From: Opitutia bacterium | Lineage (GTDB): Bacteria > Verrucomicrobiota > Verrucomicrobiia > Opitutales > Opitutaceae | DNA length: 64,000 nt | Direction: 5' to 3' | Assembly (NCBI GenBank): GCA_947474365.1 | Contig: CANJIU010000026.1 | Span: forward strand, 1 to 64,000 | Shown: in pieces, positions 17,217-27,208 of the stretch | Position numbering within the stretch: the stretch's first letter is position 1 | Layout of the letters: the number at the start of each line of letters is the position of its first letter | The notes under the pieces: generated by a model | Told to the model about the DNA's origin: nothing | The model's database searches: none | What the model saw: the letters and a program-made list of their open reading frames with translations, nothing else | Translations under genes and position numbers: made by a program

Positions 17217-18278
17217 TCAGTCGTAAAACAGCACGCACACGCACGAATTCACGGGTGCGGTGTGCTCCGTCGCGGTGAGCCGTCCGGTGGCGGGGTCGAC
17301 GGAGAAGACCGTCAGGAGGGCGGTGTCCTGATGAGCGCAGACGAGCCATCGGCCGTCGGGAGAGAGTGCGAAGTTCCGTGGATTCTTGCCGCTGGATTTC
17401 ACGGTTTCAACCGGCTGGGCGCTCAAACGTCCGGTGGCGGGGTCAATCGCAAAGACCGCGATGCTGTCGTGACCGCGATTGGAGCCGTAGAGGAATTTCC
17501 CGTTCGGATGGACCCGGATTTCGGCAGTGGTATTGGCGGCGGTGAAGTCGCTGGGCAGCGTTGAGACGGATTGAAGCGGTGTCAGGGCGCCGTTCTGTGC
17601 CTCGTAGCGGTAGGCCGCGATGGTGTTGTTGAGTTCGTTGATCGCGTAGGCAAATTTGTCGTCTGCCCCGAATTTGAAATGCCGCGGACCGGCGCCCGGC
17701 TCGGTCGCGACTAAGCCTGGCTGACCGGGCGTGAGTTTTGCCGCCGCGGAGTCCATCGCATAGCTGAAGATCCGGTCGACGCCGAGGTCGGCTACGATCA
17801 CGAAACGATTGTCGGGCGAGGGCGTGACCGAATGCACGTGCGGCTTGTCCTGGCGTTTTGGATCTTTGCCGCTGCCCTGATGCGGATAGGAAGTTGGCAG
17901 CCCTAGGGTGCCGTCGGAATGGATCGGGAGAATCGCGACAAAGCCGTCGCGATAGTTGGCGGCGAGCAGGGCTCGGCCGGTCGCATCGACCGCAAGATGG
18001 CTCGGCGGATTGGCCGCTGCGGCGGGCATGGCGGGAAGTGCCGCGAGTTTTCCGCTCTCGGGGTCGACGCTAAAACCAATCGCCTGCGCCTCGGAAGGAT
18101 GCAGCGTGTACAGAAACCGCCGGTCAGGCGAGAGCGTGACCCACGCCGGATCGACGGCCTCGGCGACGAGCGTCGGAGTGCTTAGCGCGCCGGTGTCATC
18201 GTCGAGTCGCGTGGCGTAGATGCCCTTGCTGCCGCCGCGGGTATAGGTGCCGAGATAAATCAGATGGGAAGATGCCAT
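17217..18278 (-). CDS. Lactonase-family seven-bladed propeller (6-phosphogluconolactonase-like)
   Basis: A 353-aa protein from ATG 18278 (MASSHLIYLGTYT). It matches the Pgl-type lactonase family: opening YLGTYTRGGSKGIYATRLD, repeats such as PAWVTLSPDRRFLYTLHP, SHLAVDATGRALLAANYRDG, HVHSVTPSPDNRFVIVADLG, GPRHFKFGADDKFAYAINEL and PRNFALSPDGRWLVCAHQD. Pgl hydrolyses 6-phosphogluconolactone, but many members act on other lactones. No signal peptide is evident, so a cytoplasmic role is likely. Confidence 0.88.
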   Translation of the reverse strand: MASSHLIYLGTYTRGGSKGIYATRLDDDTGALSTPTLVAEAVDPAWVTLSPDRRFLYTLHPSEAQAIGFSVDPESGKLAALPAMPAAAANPPSHLAVDATGRALLAANYRDGFVAILPIHSDGTLGLPTSYPHQGSGKDPKRQDKPHVHSVTPSPDNRFVIVADLGVDRIFSYAMDSAAAKLTPGQPGLVATEPGAGPRHFKFGADDKFAYAINELNNTIAAYRYEAQNGALTPLQSVSTLPSDFTAANTTAEIRVHPNGKFLYGSNRGHDSIAVFAIDPATGRLSAQPVETVKSSGKNPRNFALSPDGRWLVCAHQDTALLTVFSVDPATGRLTATEHTAPVNSCVCVLFYD

Positions 18279-18368
18279 GACCAAAGTGAAATTCTGCAGG
18301 AGGAAGACTCCCAGCCAGCGTACGATTCCGGTGCTCGGAGGGTGGGCTGGGAGACGTCGCATCCGGGT

Positions 18369-19013
18369 TCAGGTGTTCTCGGACGGAATCGTTGGGTTTG
18401 AGTGGGCGCCGGTTCCGTGTTGGATGGAGACCGGCGCGCCGGCGAGCGCATCCTTGAAGTGCCGGCGGCACATCGCGACGTAGCGATCGTTGCCGCCGAT
18501 CTCGACCTGGGCGCCCTCCTTGACCGCATGGCCCTGCTTGTCCACGCGGAGATTCATCGTGGCCTTGCGACCGCAATGGCAGATCGTCTTTAGCTCGGTG
18601 AAATCGTCGGCGATGCCGAGCAGGGTCGCGCTGCCGGGGAAGAGTTTGCCCTGAAAATCGGTGCGAAGACCGTAGCACAAGACCGGGATGTCGAGGGTGT
18701 CGGCTACGTCGGTCAGCTGCCAGACCTGCTCCGGGGAGAGGAATTGGGCTTCGTCGACCAGCACACACGACACCTTAGACGTGGTGTGTTCGGTGCGGAC
18801 GCGCTTCAGGATGTTGTCGGTGGCGGTAAGTGAAATGGCTCCGGAACGCAGGCCGATGCGCGATTCGATCCGGCCGGTCCCGAAGCGGGTGTCGATCGCT
18901 GGGATGAAAAGGAGCGTCCGCATGCCGCGTTCGCGGTAATTGTAGCTGGATTGGAGCAGGACGGTGCTCTTGCCGGCGTTCATCGCTGCGTAGTAAAAGT
19001 AAACCTTGGCCAT
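18369..19013 (-). CDS. tdk: Thymidine kinase, type II
   Basis: A 214-aa enzyme that phosphorylates thymidine with ATP in nucleotide salvage. The start at 19013 gives [16 protein letters not shown], with the P-loop AAMNAGKST. Other marks match the E. coli enzyme closely: [44 protein letters not shown]; the Cys and His residues of the last two supply the zinc site. It is about the usual length, with a short extra C-terminal tail. It diverges from the hydrolase gene at 19164. Confidence 0.96.
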   Translation of the reverse strand: MAKVYFYYAAMNAGKSTVLLQSSYNYRERGMRTLLFIPAIDTRFGTGRIESRIGLRSGAISLTATDNILKRVRTEHTTSKVSCVLVDEAQFLSPEQVWQLTDVADTLDIPVLCYGLRTDFQGKLFPGSATLLGIADDFTELKTICHCGRKATMNLRVDKQGHAVKEGAQVEIGGNDRYVAMCRRHFKDALAGAPVSIQHGTGAHSNPTIPSENT

Positions 19014-19163
19014 GAAGGCGGCAGTGTGGGACCCGCCGGACAAAAATCCAGACTCCGTATGCCAGAATCGGACGGTATCCGTTCTTCGCCGTCGCCTGCG
19101 CAGGAGACGTGCGTCTGGTTTTTGTTTGCGTCTGGGTTGGACACGCCGCGAACGTGGGGCATC

Positions 19164-19973
19164 GTGCGACTGCGAACTCTGATCTTCCTGGCGGGCGTTT
19201 TGGCGGGTTTGACCAACAGCGGCGGGGCCGCGAATGTGGGCACACCCGCGGAGGCGCAGCTGTCGAAATGGAACGGATTTGATCGACTCGATTTCACGGT
19301 GGCGGACCGACCGTGCTTGGTGATTGTGCCGGCAAAGCGGGCGGCAGGCAACCCGTGGATTTGGCGCACGGAATTTTTCGGCCACGAGCCGCAGGCGGAC
19401 CTCGCGCTGCTCGAGCGCGGTTGGCACGTCGCTTACATGGATGCGAAAAACATGTACGGCGCACCGAAGGCGATGGCGCTGTTCGGCCAGTTTTACGCGC
19501 ATGTGGTGGTGCGTTTCGGTCTCTCGCAGCGCGTAGTGCTTGAGGGCTTCAGCCGGGGCGGGCTGTATGCGTTCAATTTTGCGGCGGCGCATCCCGCGCG
19601 TGTGGCCGCGCTCTATCTCGACGCCCCGGTGCTCGACATCCGCAGCTGGCCGGGTGGCAATCGGAAATCCAAGGAATGGACCGAGTGTCTCGAAGCCTAT
19701 CGGCTGACGGAGGAGTCGCTGGTGAAATTTCGCGGCAACCCGATCGACCGTGCCGCCACGGTGGCTGGCGGCAAGGTTCCGATTCTCTCGGTGTGCGGTG
19801 ACGCGGACAAGGTCGTGCCCTTTGCGGAAAACACCGGAATTTTGGAAAAACGCTATCGTGAGGCCGGCGGGACGATCGAAATCATCCTCAAGCCCGGCGT
19901 GGATCACCATCCGCACAGCCTGAAGGACCCGACGCCGATCGTGGATTTCCTGCTGAAGTATGCGAAATTCTAA
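19164..19973 (+). CDS. Exported alpha/beta hydrolase
   Basis: About 269 aa when started at GTG 19164, which gives a signal peptide ([20 protein letters not shown]); an in-frame ATG at 19059 is an alternative without that signal at the N-terminus. The fold shows [20 protein letters not shown], nucleophile elbow GFSRGG, an aspartate in [11 protein letters not shown], and a His in GVDHHPHSL. Hydrolases of this sort remove esters from small molecules or glycans; the substrate is not known. The N-terminus lies opposite the tdk gene. Confidence 0.82.
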   Translation: MRLRTLIFLAGVLAGLTNSGGAANVGTPAEAQLSKWNGFDRLDFTVADRPCLVIVPAKRAAGNPWIWRTEFFGHEPQADLALLERGWHVAYMDAKNMYGAPKAMALFGQFYAHVVVRFGLSQRVVLEGFSRGGLYAFNFAAAHPARVAALYLDAPVLDIRSWPGGNRKSKEWTECLEAYRLTEESLVKFRGNPIDRAATVAGGKVPILSVCGDADKVVPFAENTGILEKRYREAGGTIEIILKPGVDHHPHSLKDPTPIVDFLLKYAKF

Positions 19974-19997
19974 ATCCGGCAGCGGCGCGCCGGGCGC

Positions 19998-21317
19998 TTA
20001 CGTCGCCTCGTTCTCGTGCGTGCGTTCCGGCAGCCACCAGGAGGCAAGTGCGGCGGCCATGGCGATGCTGCTCACCCATAGGAGCGCCCCGCGGAAGTCA
20101 TCGACGGGGGCGACGAGGCCGAACACGATGGATGCAACAGCGGCGGCGATGCGACCGATGTTGTAACAGAAACCGGCGCCCGTCGTGCGGAGGAGCGTTG
20201 GGAACAATGGCGGCAGATACATCGTGAACAGACCGAAGACGCCGCCGAAAAAGCCACCGATCGGCAACCAGAACCAGGCGAGCGCGCCGAACCCGCGCGG
20301 CACGATGTAGGAGCCGAAGATTCCGGCGGCGAGACCGATGAACATCACCACGATCGCTCGCCGGTTGCCGAGCTTGATGGCGAGCCATCCCGCACCGAAA
20401 TTGCCGACAACCGAGGCGGCGTTGAATGCGAAGAACGCCGCGGAAACAAGTCCGGTGATATCCGCCGCCGGAGTCTGGGCGTCGGTGAGGACCTTGCGCA
20501 GATGCTGCGTTTGCCAGAAGAGAAAAAGCCACCACGCAGACAGGCCGAGGGCGCAGACGAGGGTGGTGCGAAGTGTGGTCGGCCATACGGAGCCTTGGAA
20601 GAGGGCGAGCGCGCCGGGCTTTTTTTCCACGGTGTGGCCGGCCTGTTGCCACGTGTCGGGTTCGGGGACGTGTTTGCGGATCCAGAAAACCAGCAAGGCG
20701 GGCAGGACGCCGATGAGAAAAACCCAGCGCTCGGAACCGGCCGGCAGATAGGTCATCAGCAGGCCGACGAAAATGGCGCCGCCGAGGACGCCGACGTTAA
20801 CGCCGGTTTGCAGGGCGGCCGCCATCCACGGTCGCCAGGCCTTGGGCCACGTCTCGGAAAGAAGCGAGGCTCCGACGGCCCATTCTCCGCCGATGCCGAG
20901 CGCGGCGATGAAGCGGAAAATCATCAGTTGCCACCACGTTTGGGCGAAACTGCAGAGTCCGGTGCACAGGGCGTAGGTGATGATTGTCAGCGTGAGGGCG
21001 CGGCTGCGGCCGAGGAGATCGCCCAGGCGGCCAAAGAACGCGCCGCCCAGTGCCCAACCGACCAGGAACGCGGCTTGGATGTAGGCCTTCTTCTCGTTGA
21101 CCGCGGGGTTTGAGGCATCGGTTGTCTGCAGGAGCTGCATCACCAGCGGGCCGGCAACGAGCGTGTAGAGATGGAGCTCCAGTCCGTCAAAGGTCCAGCC
21201 GAGCCAGGCCGCGATGCCCGACTTCCATTGCTGCGGTGACAATTCGCGGAGTGTGGCGGCTTCGCGGACCGGCGCGGACGACGGCATCGACGGGGTGGAG
21301 GGAGTACGGTGCGACAT
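19998..21317 (-). CDS. MFS transporter
   Basis: A 439-aa major facilitator with about twelve membrane helices. The signature after helix 2 is GRLGDLLGRSRAL, and helix 4-5 has FRFIAALGIGGEWAVGASLLSE, the GEW form found in sugar/acid and aromatic-acid symporter groups. The opening SGIAAWLGWTFDGLELHLY (D/E in helix 1) is typical of proton-linked carboxylate transporters. Substrate not identified; a carboxylic acid such as a sugar acid or aromatic acid is plausible, given the esterases in this window. Confidence 0.9.
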   Translation of the reverse strand: MSHRTPSTPSMPSSAPVREAATLRELSPQQWKSGIAAWLGWTFDGLELHLYTLVAGPLVMQLLQTTDASNPAVNEKKAYIQAAFLVGWALGGAFFGRLGDLLGRSRALTLTIITYALCTGLCSFAQTWWQLMIFRFIAALGIGGEWAVGASLLSETWPKAWRPWMAAALQTGVNVGVLGGAIFVGLLMTYLPAGSERWVFLIGVLPALLVFWIRKHVPEPDTWQQAGHTVEKKPGALALFQGSVWPTTLRTTLVCALGLSAWWLFLFWQTQHLRKVLTDAQTPAADITGLVSAAFFAFNAASVVGNFGAGWLAIKLGNRRAIVVMFIGLAAGIFGSYIVPRGFGALAWFWLPIGGFFGGVFGLFTMYLPPLFPTLLRTTGAGFCYNIGRIAAAVASIVFGLVAPVDDFRGALLWVSSIAMAAALASWWLPERTHENEAT

Positions 21318-21399
21318 GGGGCGGCGAAAGTGCGACAGCGAGCACGGGCGCGCTCAAGCGAAATGGACAAGGCCAAAAAACAGTTTGGCCGCGTCTACT

Positions 21400-21978
21400 T
21401 CAGCCGACACAGGCGCGGTGTCGGACGCATGTCACGAGGTGGTCGTTCACCATCCCGTTCGCCTGCATGAATGCGTAGCAAATCGTCGTTCCAACAAATT
21501 TGAAACCGCGCTTCAGTAGGTCCCGGCTGAGCGCATCGCTCTCGGTCGAGCGGGTTGGGATGTCCTTCATCGAGCGGGGATGATTAACGATGGGCCGGCC
21601 GCCGACGAACGCCCAGAGGTAGCGATCAAAGCTGCCGAACTCGCGTTGTACGGCGAGAAACGCCTTCGCGTTGGTGATGGTGGCGGCGATCTTCAGCCGG
21701 TTTCGCACGATGCCAGGGTCGGCGAGTAGGGCGGCGACTTTGGTGGCCCCGTAGCGCGCGATCTTTTCCACGTCGAATTGATCGAAGGCGCGGCGGTAAT
21801 TTTCCCGCTTCGCCAGGACGGTCGACCAGCTCAGTCCCGCCTGCGCTCCCTCCAGAATCAGTAGTTCGAACAGCGCGCGGTCGTCGTGCAGCGGCACACC
21901 CCACTCGGCGTCGTGATAGGCGATGTCGAGGGGCTTGGTCGGCCAGGTGCAACGGTGGGTAGAGGTGGGGGCGGGCAT
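21400..21978 (-). CDS. tag: DNA-3-methyladenine glycosylase I
   Basis: A 192-aa DNA repair glycosylase that removes 3-methyladenine. ATG 21978 (MPAPTSTHRCTW) was chosen, giving the usual N-terminus. Family marks: RCTW near the start, IAYHDAEWGVPLHDDRALFE, LEGAQAGLSWSTVLAKRENYR, and the C-terminal FKFVGTTICYAFMQANGMVNDH. The Cys and His residues at the two ends form the known Tag zinc snap. No base-use oddity seen. Confidence 0.95.
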   Translation of the reverse strand: MPAPTSTHRCTWPTKPLDIAYHDAEWGVPLHDDRALFELLILEGAQAGLSWSTVLAKRENYRRAFDQFDVEKIARYGATKVAALLADPGIVRNRLKIAATITNAKAFLAVQREFGSFDRYLWAFVGGRPIVNHPRSMKDIPTRSTESDALSRDLLKRGFKFVGTTICYAFMQANGMVNDHLVTCVRHRACVG

Positions 21979-22198
21979 GGCTGGAGGCGGACGCGGGCTT
22001 CTTATTGATAAGCGGAGCCGCAACCGGCGGCGGTTTCAAGTCTCCCTTCTGGATCACTCAAGCGGTTGCGGCAAACCGCTCCGCCCTGCGCTCGCGGTCG
22101 CCCGGGATGGCATTATGAACTCGCCTGTCGGCGCCGCTCCTTCGCATGTTTTTGTCCCTCCGGTCCGCGCCCGTGCGCTGACAAATTGCGTTCACCCC

Positions 22199-24373
22199 AT
22201 GAAAGCTCTCGCGCGTTTGCTTCTCCGTCTTTGCTTTGGCTTCCGGGCCCATGGCACCGGTTCGCTGAACACTCCCGGTCCGGTCCTGCTCGTGCCCAAC
22301 CACGTCTCGTGGATCGACTGGCTCTTCGTCGGTATTTTATTGGATGACGATTGGCGCTTCGTCACATCGGGCGTCACGGCCAACACCAGTTGGCTCCATG
22401 GCCTGATGATGCGGAATCGCCACACGTTTCCCGTCGATCCGACGTCGCCCTATGCCGTTCGGGAAATGGCTGATTTTCTCAACGCGGGCGGCCGGCTGGT
22501 ACTATTTGCCGAGGGAAGGATTTCAACGACTGGCAGTCTGATGAAGCTTTTCGACGGCACCGGCTTTTTGATCCGACAGAGCCGGGCCCGGGTCATCACC
22601 TGCTACTTGCGTGGCGCGAACCGACTCCGCTGGACGCGGCACTCGGGTTGGAAAAAATGGTGGCCGCGCGTCTCCGCCCACTTCAGCGAGGCGCTCACGG
22701 CGCCGGCGTTTGCCCACCTGTCGCATTCACTCGCCCGTGAGAAGACCACCGGCTGGCTGCGCGATCAGATGATCGCCCAGCAATTTGCCGTCGATCTCGC
22801 GCACGGACCGCAGACCGTCCTGGCTGCCGTGGCGGAGACCGCCGCTTCCAGTCCTGGTCGCGCGGCGCTCGAGGACATCACGTTCACCGAACTCACCTAC
22901 CGGCGTGTCCTCGTCGGCACCGAGGTCCTCGCGAGTGTCTGGCGCCACACGCTGGATGCGGCGGAGGACAAACGCGTCGGGCTCATCCTGCCGAATGTCA
23001 ATGCCCTCCCGCTCACGCTCCTGAGCCTCTGGGCGACGGGCCGCGTGCCCGTGCTGCTCAATTTTTCGAGTGGAATCCCGACGATGCTCACGTGTGCCCG
23101 GCTCGCCGGCCTGCGGACAATTCTCACCTCCCGGACCTTCCTGGCGAAGGCCAAGCTCGATCTGGCGCCGCTCGCCGCCGCCGGCCTCCGCATTCTGTTT
23201 CTTGAGGACATCCGGCCGACGATTTCCGCCGTCACCAAGCTCGGCGCGCTTTTGCGCCATACCTTCGCCCCCGGAGGAAACTTCCACGACACGGTCACAT
23301 GTCTCCGATCTTCCGATACCGCCGTTGTCCTCTTCACCAGCGGCTCCGAAGGGGTGCCCAAGGGCGTCGAGCTCACCCACGGCAATCTGCTCGCCAACAT
23401 CCGGCAGGCCAGCGCGGTGATCGATCTCACGGACCACGACCGCTTTTTCAACTCGCTGCCGCTCTTCCACAGTTTCGGACTGGCTGCCGGCACGCTTTTC
23501 CCGCTGGTCCGCGGCTGCTACGTCTTCCTGTACCCGTCTCCGCTTCACTACCGCATCGTACCCACGATGGTCTACGACCGTCGCTGTACCCTGCTGATGG
23601 GGACCAACACGTTTCTCAACGGCTATGCGCGCAAGGCCCACCCCTACGATTTCACGACGTTGCGCTATCTGGTGGCCGGGGCGGAAAAGGTGCAGACCGC
23701 CACTTTTGAGACTTGGACGCGCAAGTTTGGGATTCGCATTCTCGAGGGCTACGGCGCCACCGAGTGCAGCCCTATCATCGCGGTCAACACGCTCATGGCG
23801 CCTTCCGTTGGCACCGCCGGCCGGTTTCTCCCTGGGATCGAGTGGAAGCTCGAGCCGGTCGAGGGCGTTTCCGAGGGTGGCCGGCTTCTGGTGCGCGGCC
23901 CCAATATCATGAAGGGCTATCTCAACGCTGACGCCCATGCACGCTTCGCCGCGCTTGGCGGCTGGTATGACACGGGCGACATCGTGCACGTTGACGACGA
24001 CGGCTTTGTCCACATCCGCGGCCGGCTGAAGCGCTTCGCGAAGATCAGCGGCGAGATGGTCAGTCTCACCGCCGTCGAGGATGCGCTTGCGGGCGCGTTC
24101 CCGCAATTTGGACCGCGTTGTACGGTGGCGGTCATCGCACGCCCGGATGAAGACAAGGGCGAGGCGCTGATTGCCGTGACCAACGACGCGCGCGTGCAGC
24201 TGGCGGATGTCCGGGCTGCGATTCGCGCCAAGGGTCTCGGCAACCTCGCCGTTCCGCGCGCGCTCCGGTTTGTGCAGTCGATGCCGAAGCTCGGCACCGG
24301 CAAGGCCGACTATCGCGCCCTGCAGCAATTGCTGGCGGAGGAAGATGCTCGAACCCAGGCCGCGACCAAATAA
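22199..24373 (+). CDS. aas: Aas-like bifunctional acyltransferase/acyl-ACP synthetase
   Basis: A 724-aa protein from ATG 22199 (E. coli Aas is 719 aa); ATG 22115 would add 28 residues. Residues 1-190: PlsC-type acyltransferase with VPNHVSWIDW (the H-x4-D motif) and LFAEGRISTTG. Residues about 220-724: AMP-binding domain with VLFTSGSEGVPKGVELTHGN (P-loop), EGYGATECSP and YDTGDIVHVDDDGFVHIRGR, ending SMPKLGTGKADYRAL with catalytic Lys. Aas reacylates lysophosphatidylethanolamine at the membrane, activating fatty acid on acyl carrier protein. No separate LplT-like transporter is next to it. Confidence 0.92.
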   Translation: MKALARLLLRLCFGFRAHGTGSLNTPGPVLLVPNHVSWIDWLFVGILLDDDWRFVTSGVTANTSWLHGLMMRNRHTFPVDPTSPYAVREMADFLNAGGRLVLFAEGRISTTGSLMKLFDGTGFLIRQSRARVITCYLRGANRLRWTRHSGWKKWWPRVSAHFSEALTAPAFAHLSHSLAREKTTGWLRDQMIAQQFAVDLAHGPQTVLAAVAETAASSPGRAALEDITFTELTYRRVLVGTEVLASVWRHTLDAAEDKRVGLILPNVNALPLTLLSLWATGRVPVLLNFSSGIPTMLTCARLAGLRTILTSRTFLAKAKLDLAPLAAAGLRILFLEDIRPTISAVTKLGALLRHTFAPGGNFHDTVTCLRSSDTAVVLFTSGSEGVPKGVELTHGNLLANIRQASAVIDLTDHDRFFNSLPLFHSFGLAAGTLFPLVRGCYVFLYPSPLHYRIVPTMVYDRRCTLLMGTNTFLNGYARKAHPYDFTTLRYLVAGAEKVQTATFETWTRKFGIRILEGYGATECSPIIAVNTLMAPSVGTAGRFLPGIEWKLEPVEGVSEGGRLLVRGPNIMKGYLNADAHARFAALGGWYDTGDIVHVDDDGFVHIRGRLKRFAKISGEMVSLTAVEDALAGAFPQFGPRCTVAVIARPDEDKGEALIAVTNDARVQLADVRAAIRAKGLGNLAVPRALRFVQSMPKLGTGKADYRALQQLLAEEDARTQAATK

Positions 24374-24462
24374 AGCCGTGCTGATGCCTCCGTCGCTGTT
24401 TCACCGTCGCGTGCGGCATTGTCTTCCGGCAAATGCGCGATCAATGGATCGCTGCAACCACG

Positions 24463-24783
24463 ATGTTTTCCGCCGCCAAAGACCGCATGACCAGCGCCGC
24501 TGCCAGGGCTTTTCTTGAGTCGCGCATCAAGGCCTACGGGCGGATCGAGGAGTTCACGATCGATTCCAAGCGGCGGCGCATCGAACTGGTGTGCCTGCTT
24601 ACGGGGGAGGTCAGCCCGATCGGGATCACGGTCGCCCGCTACGAAATCGAACAGAAGCACGGAAAGGTCTTCCTCCTGGTCATCGAAAGCGCGGCGTCGC
24701 GTCCGTGGCTGGAGGCCGTGATGCGCGACCATCTGCATGGCCGGAAGTTTGAATTGCCGGGCTGGGCCGCGACGATGTTGTGA
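24463..24783 (+). CDS. Conserved-looking small protein of unknown function
   Basis: A 106-aa protein (ATG 24463; ATG 24433 adds ten residues). No family recognised. It is mixed alpha/beta: a helix (SAAARAFLESRIKAYGRIE), then strands IEEFTIDSKRRRIELVCLLTG and IGITVARYEIEQKHGKVFL. A well-formed domain with no signal peptide or membrane helix, so probably cytoplasmic. It lies just after the aas-like gene in the same direction and may be cotranscribed. Confidence 0.65.
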   Translation: MFSAAKDRMTSAAARAFLESRIKAYGRIEEFTIDSKRRRIELVCLLTGEVSPIGITVARYEIEQKHGKVFLLVIESAASRPWLEAVMRDHLHGRKFELPGWAATML

Positions 24784-24817
24784 ACCGCGCGGCCGCGGCC
24801 CCGAGCGTTGCGGGCGC

Positions 24818-25813
24818 TCACCCAGCGAGAATTTTTTCGATCTGGACCAGTTCGTCGCTCGTGAATGGAGCGGCCTGCAAGGCTCCGATGTTTTCCTCGA
24901 TCTGCGACGGCTTGCTCGCCCCGATGAGCGCCGAGGTGATGCCCGGGGTGCGCAACACCCAGGCGAGCGACATCTGCGCGAGGCTCTGACCACGGGCGCG
25001 GGCAAGGACATCGAGTTGGCGGATTTTATCCAGCTTCTCCGGTGTGATGTGCTCCGGCTTCAAGAAGCGCGGGTCATGGGCAGCGCGGGAGTCGGCCGGG
25101 ATGCCGCCGAGGTAACGGTTGGTCAGGAGTCCTTGGGCGAGGGGGCAAAACGCGATTCCACCGATACCCTCGTCCTGCAGCACGCGGGTGAGGCCGCGCT
25201 CGATCCAACGCTCGAACAGGTGAAATTTAGGCTGGTGGATGAGGCATGGGGTGCCGAACTCGCGCAGGAGCTTGGAGGCCCGGACGGTTTGTTCGGCCGA
25301 ATAGTTGGAAAGTCCGACGTACAAGGCCTTGCCGGAGCGGACGGCTTGGGCAAGCGCACCCATTGTTTCTTCTAACGGGGTCTCGGGATCCGGTCGGTGC
25401 GAGTAGAAAATATCGACGTAATCGAGGCGCATCCGTCGCAGGCTCTGGTCGAGCGAACTCAGCAGGTATTTCCGGGAACCCCAGTCGCCATAGGGACCGG
25501 GCCACATCGTGTAGCCGGCTTTGGTGGAGATAATCAATTCGTCGCGATGGGCGGCGAGATCGGCGTGCAGAATCCGACCGAAGGCTTCCTCGGCGGAGCC
25601 CGGCGGCGGCCCGTAATTATTGGCGAGGTCGAAGTGCGTGATGCCGAGGTCGAACGAGCGCAGAACGAGCGCACGACTGTTGGCGGGATCCCCGACGCTG
25701 CCGAAATTATGCCAGAATCCGAGGGAGATGGCCGGGAGCTTGAGGCCGCTGCGGCCGCAGCGGCGGTAGAGGGCGGGATTTTCGTAGCGTGAGGGGGAGG
25801 GCGTGTGCGGCAT
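24818..25813 (-). CDS. Aldo/keto reductase (YghZ/MgrA type)
   Basis: A 331-aa NADPH-dependent carbonyl reductase. Start at 25813 (MPHTPSPSRYENPALYRRCG). Catalytic tetrad: Asp and Tyr in FDLANNYGPPPG, Lys in IISTKAG, His in IFYSHRPDP. The end reads GITSALIGASKPSQIEEN, the NADPH-binding tail of AKR14/YghZ-like enzymes, which reduce L-glyceraldehyde 3-phosphate and methylglyoxal. Full-length, no signal peptide. Confidence 0.93.
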   Translation of the reverse strand: MPHTPSPSRYENPALYRRCGRSGLKLPAISLGFWHNFGSVGDPANSRALVLRSFDLGITHFDLANNYGPPPGSAEEAFGRILHADLAAHRDELIISTKAGYTMWPGPYGDWGSRKYLLSSLDQSLRRMRLDYVDIFYSHRPDPETPLEETMGALAQAVRSGKALYVGLSNYSAEQTVRASKLLREFGTPCLIHQPKFHLFERWIERGLTRVLQDEGIGGIAFCPLAQGLLTNRYLGGIPADSRAAHDPRFLKPEHITPEKLDKIRQLDVLARARGQSLAQMSLAWVLRTPGITSALIGASKPSQIEENIGALQAAPFTSDELVQIEKILAG

Positions 25814-25863
25814 GGCGAAGAGGAAAGGAGATTGAATGCCGCCGAAGGCTCGCGCTCCGAGCA

Positions 25864-25898
25864 TAAAAAACCCGCCGTTGAACCGGCGGGTCGTTTTT
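25864..25898 (-). terminator. Rho-independent terminator after hpf
   Basis: An 8-bp perfect stem (acccgccg at 25870-25877 with cggcgggt at 25884-25891) and a six-base loop. Read on the minus strand it is followed by TTTTTT, so it ends the hpf transcript. The plus-strand side also has a short T run, so it may work both ways. Confidence 0.88.
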
Positions 25899-25920
25899 AC
25901 GAGAAAAGGGATGGGCGCAC

Positions 25921-26295
25921 TTACGCGAACGCTTTCGGGATCTCGGCGTCGATTTCGACGGGATGCGGATGGTTGCGTTTTACGCGGTGCAGCTGGTGGC
26001 GTCGCTGGAGCATGCGGTCGAGTTTGTCGATCAGCATGGAGACTGCCTTGTGACATTCATCGGCCTCGACGGCCGCGTTCATATCAGGGCCATGGATCTG
26101 GATGTGGCCCTTGGCCTTAAACTGGATACCGACCGCCGGATTGCGGTCGCACTCCAGCTCAACGCGTACTCTTACGATGCGTTCCTCATGACGAAACAGT
26201 CGCTCGGCTTTCTCACGGACGAACGTCTTGAGAGACGGGGTCAGTTCGAGGTGAATGCCGGATACGATTAGTTCGTGGGTGTTTTGGCTGTTCAT
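25921..26295 (-). CDS. hpf: Ribosome hibernation factor, short HPF/RaiA form
   Basis: A 124-aa protein that binds the 30S subunit and silences ribosomes in slow growth. ATG 26295 is chosen because of GGAG nine bases upstream. Family marks: ELIVSGIHLELTPSLKTFVR, a beta strand RVRVELECDRN, and AVEADECHKAVSMLIDKLDR. It ends about 30 residues after that helix and lacks the long-form dimerisation domain. A strong terminator follows. Confidence 0.93.
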   Translation of the reverse strand: MNSQNTHELIVSGIHLELTPSLKTFVREKAERLFRHEERIVRVRVELECDRNPAVGIQFKAKGHIQIHGPDMNAAVEADECHKAVSMLIDKLDRMLQRRHQLHRVKRNHPHPVEIDAEIPKAFA

Positions 26296-26380
26296 GTTTC
26301 TCCGTGTTGTTGCGGGTGACGCAAAACGGGGCAGTAGCCCGATCTTGCGAAGAAAGGATCCCCTGTCTTTGTGACTCGAC

Positions 26381-27208
26381 GTGTCATCGCTAAGCGAAGC
26401 GCTCCAAACAATCTCGGCCGTCATCATAACGGGCGGATCTTCCGGTATTGGAAAATCATTCATTGAGCTGATAGCGAAGCTGAAGCCGAAACTGGTGATT
26501 TGCAACCTCTCGCGTCGTCCGCCGCAAAAAAATATCTCTCCGGATGACGGAGTTATTTTGAACCATTTTGGCTGCGATCTGTCCCGGGCGGACGATCTTG
26601 TACGGGCGGCGGAGGAGGTGACCGCTTTTTTGGAGGGTCGGGTGCCCACGGGTGGGATTCTGCTCATCAACAACAGTGGTATCGGCGCATTTGGGCGGTT
26701 TCCTGAACCCAATGTTGCCCGGCAACTTGAGATGATCGACCTCAACGTCCGCGCCGTTGTGCATTTGACCGGGCTTCTGCTTCCCCTGCTGCGATCGCGC
26801 GGCGGCGTCATCATGAATATCGCCTCAACCGTGGCCTTTCAGCCCACCCCGTTCGCCGCGACCTACGGTGCGAGCAAGGCGTTCGTCCTGCATTGGTCGC
26901 TCGCCCTCAACGAGGAGTTGCGGGGTAGCGGTCTCCGGGCGATGGCGGTCTGCCCGGGTACAACGACGACCGAGTTTTTCCACAACGCCGGCGTCGGACC
27001 GGGAGCGACGTTGGCGTCGATGAGCATGACCAGCGACGATGTGGCAGAGCGCGCATTGCGGGCAATGGCGGAGGGGCAGCCGATGGAGGTTCCGGGCTGG
27101 AAAAACAAGGTCTATACTTTTTTTGGATCCAAGCTTCCCAAACCATTGGTGACGCGCATCGCGGCCCGCGTCCTCGCGTCGATCCGCCTCAAACGTCCTG
27201 CGCCGTGA
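26381..27208 (+). CDS. Short-chain dehydrogenase/reductase
   Basis: A 275-aa SDR. The start is GTG 26381; an in-frame stop at 26372 excludes an upstream start. Motifs: cofactor loop TGGSSGIG, INNSG after strand four, Ser in NIAST, and the active-site YGASK. The profile resembles DltE/YqjQ-like or ketoacyl-reductase-like SDRs acting on lipids. It overlaps the pseudouridine synthase start by four bases (GTGA), so the two are translationally coupled. Confidence 0.9.
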   Translation: MSSLSEALQTISAVIITGGSSGIGKSFIELIAKLKPKLVICNLSRRPPQKNISPDDGVILNHFGCDLSRADDLVRAAEEVTAFLEGRVPTGGILLINNSGIGAFGRFPEPNVARQLEMIDLNVRAVVHLTGLLLPLLRSRGGVIMNIASTVAFQPTPFAATYGASKAFVLHWSLALNEELRGSGLRAMAVCPGTTTTEFFHNAGVGPGATLASMSMTSDDVAERALRAMAEGQPMEVPGWKNKVYTFFGSKLPKPLVTRIAARVLASIRLKRPAP